From positions 1 through 64,000 of the forward strand of contig PCUW01000008.1 in assembly GCA_002787775.1 (NCBI GenBank): a stretch of 64,000 nt of DNA. Direction: 5' to 3'. The notes beneath the pieces were generated by a model. The model was given only the letters and a program-made list of their open reading frames with translations. It was not told where the DNA came from and searched no databases. Below are positions 8,457-16,800 of this stretch, one piece after another. This stretch comes from Bdellovibrionales bacterium CG12_big_fil_rev_8_21_14_0_65_38_15. Lineage in GTDB: Bacteria; Bdellovibrionota; Bacteriovoracia; Bacteriovoracales; Bacteriovoracaceae. Each line of letters starts with the position of its first letter. Position 1 is the stretch's first letter. The translations under genes were made by a program, and so were the position numbers.

Positions 8457-8711
8457 GTGCATTTAAAAAATGATTTTTCACATCACATATCGGATAAAGA
8501 TTGCTATAATAGGTCTGGCATTGAGATTTCTCAATGCCAGCTCTTTGACAATTTAATATGGGGAATAGACGAGGTATGTGACTTCACAAGCTATGCTAAG
8601 GGAACAATTTATAACCTAGTAAGCCAAGGTGAAATTCCATACAGAAGAGGACGTAAGAGAAAGCTGGTTTTCATTCCTAGTGAAATCCTTAATTGGATGA
8701 AAGGAGAATGA
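8457..8711 (+). CDS. Excisionase/AlpA-like HTH protein
   Basis: Predicted 84-residue DNA-binding protein. The C-terminal half has a MerR/excisionase-type helix-turn-helix with wing: 'GIDEVCDFTSYAKGTIYNLV' followed by 'GEIPYRRGRKRKLVFIPSE' and 'ILNWMKGE'. Such proteins bend DNA with a tyrosine integrase to promote excision; the integrase gene overlaps its end. GTG at 8457 follows TAGGAG (8446-8451) at normal spacing and no alternative start exists before the HTH. The first 35 residues are not part of the fold and are encoded over an inverted repeat and a promoter-like box, so they may be a non-conserved extension. Confidence 0.7.
   Translation: MHLKNDFSHHISDKDCYNRSGIEISQCQLFDNLIWGIDEVCDFTSYAKGTIYNLVSQGEIPYRRGRKRKLVFIPSEILNWMKGE
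8501..8510 (+). promoter_or_regulatory. Extended -10 promoter candidate inside the excisionase gene
   Basis: The decamer TTGCTATAAT combines a perfect TATAAT (8505-8510) with an upstream TG one base away, the extended -10 arrangement. The expected start of transcription, around 8517, falls within the perfect inverted repeat at 8515-8540. No convincing -35 box is seen. If active, it would give a transcript covering most of the excisionase frame and the integrase, so integrase could be expressed apart from the upstream operon. Confidence 0.4.
8515..8540. repeat. Perfect 12-base inverted repeat with 2-base spacer (putative operator)
   Basis: The arms CTGGCATTGAGA (8515-8526) and its exact reverse complement (8529-8540) are separated by TT. 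The repeat lies inside the reading frame of the excisionase-like protein, five bases after a TATAAT box. There is no run of T after it on either strand, so it does not look like an intrinsic terminator. Position over the likely +1 site favours an operator for the excisionase itself or another dimeric regulator; an RNA hairpin that tunes translation is the alternative. Confidence 0.6.
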
Positions 8712-8713
8712 AA

Positions 8714-9952
8714 ATGGCTAAAAAAAATTACAAAAAATTAAAGGGAACAGTTGGTATTTACCAAAACATTGCCACCAAACATTATTTAGCAGAAAAGAAA
8801 ATTAAAGGGAAAAATCACAATGCAACTTTTAAAACTCTATATGAAGCTAAAGAGTGGAGGAAAAATTTTGATGGCATTTCTTTTAATCAAAATAGTGACG
8901 AATTAAATTCGTCGTATGCAACATTAAAAGAAGTTTGGGAAACAATGCAAAGAGATCACTTCCCTACTCTTGCTACTAGCACAAAAATGATTTGGACTCG
9001 AAGATACAAACTTTTAGAACTAATCGAGCATTTACCAATGGACAAGATTACTCCTTCCAAGATCACTTCTTGGGTAAACCATTGGGTCGCCGAATTTAGT
9101 AATGAAGAGTATCAAGCGAATCGAGGTCAAGCAGGACGATGCAATCTCAATAATGAACTCAATATGTTCGTTACAATTTTCAACTGGTATAAAGATAGTG
9201 AAAAATATGAAAAAGAAGCTCTTTTTTTAACAAATCCAGTAAAGAAAAAACATCGCACTCTTGGCTTTATCAAGCCTGTGCCAGACAAGAAGAAACAAAT
9301 TGATCTTGAGGATGCCTTCTTATTTTTTGAATATCTACAGCCACTCTATAAGAGTATTGCAATGTTACAATTTTACTGTGCCGCTCGCATTGGTGAAATC
9401 GCAGGACTTCAATGGAGCAACATAGATATTAAAAATAGAAGGATGCTCATAAAACATACTGTTATATGGGACAGTCACAAAGTCTTTCTAGAACTCAAGC
9501 CCTTTCCAAAAAACAAAGAGCCAAGACCTGTTTTCATCACAGATGAAATATTGGAATTACTCAAGCAGCGAGAGGCGTTCAGAGAACTTGGTTGCGACTA
9601 TGTTTTCCACGTTGAGGGGAAGCCCATAAACTACGGTACTGTTTTAGTGAATTACAAAGGTGCACAAAGAAAAAGTGGGGTTCCCTATTCAGGAACACAT
9701 ATTCTAAGGCACGGAATGGCAAAACTCGCCCGTCAGGTAGGTGGTGGCCTTGATGCTGTTATTGCGATGACAGGACACAAGGATATTAAGCTCGCTGACC
9801 ACTATTCTAAATGCGATGAAGACGATCAAAGAGAGTTTTCAGAAAAAATTATGAAGCATATTAGAAAATCTCGCACAGGGAAAGGCCAAGAAACGGCCAG
9901 TTTTGCCAATGTTGTTTCGCTAACTCATTACAAAAATGGTACAAGCAATTAA
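8714..9952 (+). CDS. int: Tyrosine recombinase/integrase of the element
   Basis: Predicted 412-residue site-specific recombinase that would insert and excise the element. The catalytic set is complete: Arg225 in 'AARIGEIAGLQW', His329 and Arg332 in 'HILRHG', His355 in 'GHKDIKLADHY' and the nucleophile Tyr364. N-terminal residues 1-50 resemble an arm-binding domain and about 65-170 a SAM-like core-binding domain. The ATG at 8714 lies seven bases after AAGGAG; ATG 8708 and TTG 8693 are too near or before it. The gene overlaps nothing after excisionase, is the last gene of the element, and ends about 75 bases before mutM, which fits the integrase-proximal attachment end. Confidence 0.9.
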   Translation: MAKKNYKKLKGTVGIYQNIATKHYLAEKKIKGKNHNATFKTLYEAKEWRKNFDGISFNQNSDELNSSYATLKEVWETMQRDHFPTLATSTKMIWTRRYKLLELIEHLPMDKITPSKITSWVNHWVAEFSNEEYQANRGQAGRCNLNNELNMFVTIFNWYKDSEKYEKEALFLTNPVKKKHRTLGFIKPVPDKKKQIDLEDAFLFFEYLQPLYKSIAMLQFYCAARIGEIAGLQWSNIDIKNRRMLIKHTVIWDSHKVFLELKPFPKNKEPRPVFITDEILELLKQREAFRELGCDYVFHVEGKPINYGTVLVNYKGAQRKSGVPYSGTHILRHGMAKLARQVGGGLDAVIAMTGHKDIKLADHYSKCDEDDQREFSEKIMKHIRKSRTGKGQETASFANVVSLTHYKNGTSN

Positions 9953-9956
9953 AAAA

Positions 9957-9990
9957 GTCGGATTGGGTCGGATTGAATGGCTTTCGACCC
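9957..9990. repeat. Short direct and inverted repeats at probable element end (att candidate)
   Basis: Just after the integrase stop the 9-base word GTCGGATTG occurs twice (9957-9965 and 9967-9975), and GGGTCG (9965-9970) pairs with CGACCC (9985-9990) across a 14-base loop. Repeated short words next to an integrase gene are typical of integrase arm or core sites, so this is the best candidate for the right attachment site in the window. The hairpin could instead be a weak terminator for the integrase, although no T-run follows. The other element end is outside the window, so the core duplication cannot be checked here. Confidence 0.35.
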
Positions 9991-10026
9991 ATTTCACATC
10001 AGTAAAATTAAGAGGTTAAGTACGAT

Positions 10027-10860
10027 ATGCCAGAGCTACCCGAAGTCGAAACCATTCGCTCACAGCTATCTAAGACGCTGCCATTTACTGTTAAAACAGT
10101 TGAAGAGTCTGATGTTATAGGATCACTCGTAGGAAAAAGTGTCAGGCATTTTAACCCTAAGAACATGTCGCTAGTTAAGATTGAGCGTAAGGGTAAGTTA
10201 ATGGATCTGCACTTTGTTGATAACAAGGGTAAGGTTCATCACCTTCTTTCTCATCTTGGTATGTCTGGTGGATGGAGACTCTCCACTAAAAAAGTTATTG
10301 AAAAACACACTCACCTTCAACTTGGTGGCACTAATCCTGATGGTCCTCTCTATATGGCCTATGTTGATCCAAGAAGATTTGGAGTGCTGAGATTTTGTGA
10401 TGATCAGATGTACGAAAAAGAAATGAAAAAGCTGGGCGTTGATATTGGCTCAGACGAATTTAACGCTGAGTATGTTTGGCAAACCTTAAAGAAATATCCA
10501 GAAAGACAACTTAAAGTCTTTTTACTTGATCAAAAATATTTTGCTGGTTCTGGTAATTATATCGCCAACGAAATTTGTGCCCGTGCAGGAGTTCGTCCAA
10601 CCAGACGAGCTGGAAAAGTGACAAGAATTGAGTGCGATAAAATCATCGAGGGGACTAAGTCTTTACTTGAAGGTTCACTTAAAAATAACGGTGTGGCTTT
10701 TTCTGGTGGTTACGCTGATACAACTGGCGATGTTGGTGAAGGCCTCAATAACCTCGTGGTATTTTGGCAAGAGACCTGTGGTATATGTAAAAAGACACCG
10801 ATTAAAAAGATTCTACTGGCCCAACGTGGAACGTTCTACTGTCCTAAATGTCAAAAGTGA
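10027..10860 (+). CDS. mutM: Formamidopyrimidine-DNA glycosylase
   Basis: Predicted 277-residue base-excision repair glycosylase/AP lyase that removes 8-oxoguanine and formamidopyrimidines. The hallmark N terminus MPELPEVE gives the catalytic Pro2 and Glu3 once Met is removed, 'RKGKLMDL' carries the conserved lysine, and the C terminus has the zinc finger CxxC...CxxC ('CGICKK' and 'YCPKCQK') with the invariant Arg in 'AQRGTFYC'. Length is normal. It is a chromosomal housekeeping gene lying directly beyond the integrase, with AGAGG 12 bases upstream of the start, and is convergent with the C25 peptidase gene (adjacent stops, no gap). Confidence 0.95.
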   Translation: MPELPEVETIRSQLSKTLPFTVKTVEESDVIGSLVGKSVRHFNPKNMSLVKIERKGKLMDLHFVDNKGKVHHLLSHLGMSGGWRLSTKKVIEKHTHLQLGGTNPDGPLYMAYVDPRRFGVLRFCDDQMYEKEMKKLGVDIGSDEFNAEYVWQTLKKYPERQLKVFLLDQKYFAGSGNYIANEICARAGVRPTRRAGKVTRIECDKIIEGTKSLLEGSLKNNGVAFSGGYADTTGDVGEGLNNLVVFWQETCGICKKTPIKKILLAQRGTFYCPKCQK

Positions 10861-13800
10861 TTAAGTCCAAAGATATTTTTTAGAAACTCTATTCGCAAAA
10901 GCAATCATTAATAAATAACAAAGCCATTCAAGTGCCCCATGAGTCCATGGAATTTGTGAACCTGATCCATCACTTGCATTTGCTGAACAACCACTGCCTT
11001 TTGATTGTTTTACTGGAGCAACATTTGAAATTGGGGCAGCATAAAGAGATGCTGGAATTCTTAAAGCTGGATCACCAATAATAGAGAAACTGTTCACGAT
11101 GTCTTTTTCGTACTCAGCACTACCAGTCGCAATCTTCGCTTGCAGTAAATAATCCCCCAGCCTTTGCCCTTTATAAGGAGAAGCAAAACTAGAGTTCATT
11201 TGGTTAAAGAAGTTTTGTGCCAGTCGCATTTGCGCCGGAGGCGTAGTTTGCGTTGTCGAGCCTAAATAAGCAATTGCTCCGCCACTTGGATTCATAATAA
11301 GAGCTTCACCGAGCGATTCCATACTCTTCGTGGCATCAAAGAAATAAGCCGATTCACAGTTAAGTGTCATTACGATCGGATAGGTTGAGTTCGAAAGAGA
11401 ACTCTCTTTAGCATCAGCCACTAAGAAAGTATTCGTGGAAAAGCGATCGGCAGCTCCATGACCCATCATAGAGATCATAAATGGAGTTTCATTGAACTCA
11501 TCAATAATTACGGCTTTTGTGGCAGCATCACCGCCAAGTTCTGCTTTATCAAAAACACTTGTTTCAAATCGAGTCACACTTTGAGCAAGAGCATCAATTT
11601 TCTGCCTGAAGTTTTCATAGTCTTCTTGATCTTCGTCAGCAACAAAACTCATTTTTGATAGAAGTTCAGGGCGAGCTGCACCTGATTCATAATCCATCAC
11701 TTTTAAAACATATCTAGCAATGGCATCAGGATCGTTTGAAGGAATACGACCGATAGCGATTTTAGGAAGATGAGAAACGTCACTTGAAACAAAATAGTTA
11801 TCGGCCCCAAAATCAATAAATCGTCCATCAAGAACCGGCATCGGCATTGTTTCAGCTTCAAGTACCGAGCGATCACTATCATTCTCATCAACATCGTGAT
11901 CAAGTGGATCAACCGTAGCATCTCCAAGCATCAAGACATATCTTGGTCTAACTTGCCATGATGAAATGGCATAATCAATAAACGATCGAATTGCTTTCGT
12001 GTCTGTATTACCTTTGTTGAATTCGCCGTAGATTTGAGCAGGAGTCACCGTCATGACTTCAAGACCATCGCCTTCACGGTGTGCAACTAACTCTCTAGCA
12101 GCTTCTAGTAAGTTCTTGGCCCCAACGATCAAATAGTCAGCTCTATTATCTAAAGCTTTTAAACTTTGAGGCAGGCCATCATTAAGAGAGAGATGGGTTG
12201 GCTTTAAAAAATTAGTTGATTCAACCAAAATGATTTCTTTTTCATTATCATCATTAACGTAATCATCGACGTAGAAGCTCGCTTGATAAGTTGCGCCAGC
12301 ATCAAATGAAGCAATGTCACTATTAATAATTTTGGCAGCTAACATTTTGTCAGTAATGTCATAAATTGATAGCGCTGAAGTGCTCAAGTTACTTAGGCTA
12401 TGAACTGCCATCGTTTCTGTTAGCTTGATTTGAGAAACTCCACTACCAGCACCTCTTAAGCCAATATATTTTACGTTCACTTTATCAACATAGACACGGT
12501 CATAGTCACCGCTTGGAGCATAGGTACCTAAAACTTTAAAACCAATGGTGTTATTACCAGCAACAAGTTTATCAGCTGGCACTTCAAAAGTTAGAAAGCG
12601 ACGATTGTTATCTTCAAAAATAATATCTTGAACTTCTTCTCCGTTTACAATCAAAGCGACGTGGTGAATAGAGTAATTAAAGAAGATTCCGAGACGACCT
12701 TTAACATGAAAGTCGAACTGGACATTTTCGTATGAGCTTTGATCAAGTTCGGCCAAATCAACATTAAAGCTTAAGGTATCGTAACCTGTGTAATTTAATA
12801 ATCCGGCCCAAAGATAGTGATCATCTGTATCATCAAGGCTTTCGCCGTTAACGTAGATAAGGTTCTCTTCATAAGTTTTATTATATTCAGTTAGAACTTC
12901 TGAAGCTTCTAGCTCTCCTTCAGGGTCGCCATTAAGCTCTTGCATACGAAGTGGAGCATTATTGTCTTCACTAATATTAATCGTACTTAGAATAAGACGA
13001 TTATATTTATCTTCTAATGAAGCTGTAAAAGGTGCATAAAAACGAATTGAATCACCAGAGCTAAAGGTTCCCGCCGAGTTAACTTCAATCGGAAGTTCTT
13101 GATCACCAAGATAGAGTCTTAAATTATTGCTATTGGCGCCAATAAACGGTCCATCAACTTGAGAGCTTACGAGATCATCGTAATTAAGTTGATACATCCC
13201 TGGCTTATCGATAGCGATTTTTAGGGTATTGGCCACATTATATGGATTGATGATTGAGCCTGGCTCAGGTGGATCAATCTCCCATGCGTCGCCATCAAGT
13301 CCAATATCTAAAACGATTCTATTAGAGAAATGGACGTCTTGAGCGACAGGATTAAATTTAAGAGGTGTTACTTTAATTCGAAGATAAGTCTTCCCAGCAT
13401 TTCGAACTAGATTCGAATCAACTTCAACGTAATTTGATGGACTGTAGCTATTTGAACTGTAATGAGTTGGGTTAATTGAATAATTGGTCTGTAGGTTACC
13501 AGTACCATCAATAGAGTAACTTGGTGCAGGTGAGATTTTATGATTAGCGAGTACAGATTCATTAATGCTTATCTGACTCACACTTGCAGTTTCTGCAAAT
13601 TTGTTCACTTCAATTAAGAGCACTCGTTCAGGAAGCTCTGCTTCACCTTCTTTCGTTAGTTTAGAATAGCCAAGGATCGCCACATCTTCATAAGTGTTAT
13701 CCCAAGCACTATTACTAAATAACGGAGTCTCAGGGATAATCTCTAGGCGTAACGACTTACTAGTCTGGCTTAATATTACTGCTCCATTTCCAAGATCTTT

Positions 13801-16800
13801 ATATGATGGATTAGGAATAGGGAATGGGCCTACTCCACCACCATCGTCGCCGTCATCTGGATTTGATCCATCATTTTGGCCAGGATTAGTAGCAGGAGGA
13901 TTACCAAGATTTGCAAGAGGAGTGGCGAAAACCGGGCCATGAAGAGTGGTATCACCGTCAATCTCAACATCTTCAACATAGTAGTAGTAGGCTTTGTTGT
14001 TCGAAACATCAGCGTCAACGAAACGATACTTTCCTTTTGCTTGTCCAGTATTAAAAATATTTTTAATTATCGTTGGGTTAATTTGTTGAAACTCAGAAGC
14101 ATCAGCATTAGAGCGGTAAACATTAAAACCGCGATGGTTTTGTTCTGTGTTTGTTTCCCAGCGTATATCAATTTTAGCGTTGTATGGAACAGCAGCGAGA
14201 GAGTGCATAGATACGGCCGAAGCTGAACTTCCCATATTTAGAGTACAACCTGAAGCAGAAATTTTTGTTGTAACATCAAAGGTCGCCGTTGACTCAAACC
14301 AATCCCCACTCCATCCAGTAAAGTCTACAGTTTGAGAATTACAACCAGTTGAACTAAGAATGAGATATGGATCGGTGTTGGCCGGTGTATTGGCATTTGT
14401 CGTAAAGGTATTAAAATCTCCCCAGTTCCATGCAATATTACTCATCTGAGTTACAAGGGACCCTGTGGTATTTAATTGAATCCCTTTAACAGAACCATAA
14501 GAAGTCGAAAGGTTTGTAAGTTGACCACCACGAAGATTTGTAACGGCCGTTGTTCCACCAATATTAATCCCGTTAACTCCAAGGCGATCAAAGTGAAAAC
14601 CATTAATACTTAAAGAACCTGAAGTGGCAGTGAAATTCCATGATCCAATTCCGCCTTGGGGAGAAAACTTCGCTTTAGTTGACGCATTTTGAGGGAATGT
14701 ATCAGTTGTTCCATCAACAAAGAACGTTCCACCACTTACTGTTAATGTTTGTCCATTACCTATTTGAGTAAAGCTTCCGCCTTTAAAACGCCACATTCCG
14801 GACGATAATGTGCCACCGTTTGGAAGTATTAATGTTTTTCCAGCTGCTAGCTCTAAAATATAATTAGTTCCATTTGTAACAATTGAATTAATCGTTTGTG
14901 TCGTACTACCAAGTGAGATCGTTCCACCACCCGTCTTATTAATGTGAAGATTTGGATAAATTGAATTTGACTGTATTGTGTGTGCTGTATTTGCACCGCC
15001 ATCTTCTATCTCTAAAGTTCCGTTTTGGGTAAAGGTACCTGTGTTGGTAAAGTTGCCGTAAGTTTCTAAAGTTGCACCGACATTCAAAGTCAGCACACCA
15101 GTGGTGATATTAACGTTTTTACATGTGGCAACACCACTTGAAATGATTGGGTCATTAGCAACATTAGGAATTTCACAAGTCTTAGTAAGTGATGGAACAC
15201 CTGAGGTCCAGTTTGCAGCATTTGTCCAAGCTGTACTGACTGAACCAGTCCATGTCGTCGTGGTGGGTGCATAAATCGTTGATGCAGTTCCAAGTGTTAA
15301 TGGAAAACCTGTACCTGAGGTCACAGAATATGTTTGAGAGTTAACGATATCAGTAGAAATATTTACTTTGACTCCCACTGTGCTGCCATTCGTTCCACCA
15401 CTCGCCATGACATATTCAACGTAAAAGCAATTCTTTGGAGGTGCTGTTACATCAGCTTCAATAATGAGATCACCTGGAGTAATCGTAAACGTTTTACTGG
15501 CAGGGTTGCCGGCGTAAACTCCTGTTCCAATCAGTGTTCCTGAAGCACCATCACAATCCGTATCTGTGTATAGCTTAATTTCTTGAATATCATTCGCAGT
15601 ACCTGTTCCAGTTAGAACTAGCTTAATAGATGTTACATTTGAATCACTATAGGAAGCGCCTGCCTGAACCTGTTGTAAACCGTAACGTCCCATATTGTAT
15701 GTGCTGCCAACACTTACTGTTGCAGGAGATGATGCCTCACGAGTTAAAGCGATTGTATTCGTTGCTCCTGACCATGCAACATTATAAGTTGGAGAAGTAT
15801 CAAATCCAGGACCAGCACTATCACCTGAATAGCTTGTAACACTTAGTGTTCCAGCGGCCGCCCCTGTTGTATTTATAGCAGTGATACTTCCAGCACCGGA
15901 GCCACCTGTTTCAAATACCATGTTATCGATAGCATTGGTTGGTACTTGTCTTTTCAAGCTAAGAAAAGTCGTTACACTATTTACGGGGTATGTGAATGTT
16001 CCATTTTGAAGATGATAAGTTGGATCAATTGTCGCTCCCGACTCAATACTAACACCTGAAGTTCCAAGTCTAGTGAAGCTATAATATTGAGCTTTAATTG
16101 TTCCATTAACAACGACATTATAAGAATTAGATGCAAAAGTCGAAGTCAAGTTCGCTTTTGAACCTGCCGTCCCTATCATTGATAAAGCTCCACCAAAGTT
16201 TACTGATAACGTACGATTATTACCAAGAGCAAGTGTTCCTCCAGGGCCAATCGCAATTTCACAGCCTGTTTGGATAGTTATATTACCAAGCACAGTAAGC
16301 GTACTGCCACTTGGAATCGATAATTTACCTGTCGTACAGGTTAAGTTGCCATTAATTGTTGAGTTAGCATTGACGTTAACAACGTTATTACCTGCACTAC
16401 CTGTATTGTTAATCGTGAGATTTCCTGGAAATGCTGTTCCCATACTAAAGGTTTGGTTACTGGCACCATACATTGCAAAAGTACCATTCGTTGCATTTGT
16501 AAAATTATAAGAGCTTTGAACTTCTAGTCCGCCGTAAACTCTAAAGACGGTTGCAGTATTATTCCAATCAATCTCTCCATTTGAATATAGGGTTGCATTG
16601 GCACAAGAAACTGGGTTCACATTGAGTAGAGCCCTATTTGAAGCAGCACCGACTCTGCAATCAATTGTAGAAGATGGAACTGCTCCGTCCCAGTTATTGT
16701 TTACGTTCCAAGAAGTGCTAACGGAACCGTTCCAATCTGAATAATTGGTATTACGAATAATGGATAAGTCAGATTCAATAGGTGGACCCGAAGTTGAGGA

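Noticed and set aside
8544-8549. TTGACA as a -35 box in the excisionase gene
   Set aside because: No acceptable -10 sequence occurs 16-18 bases downstream.
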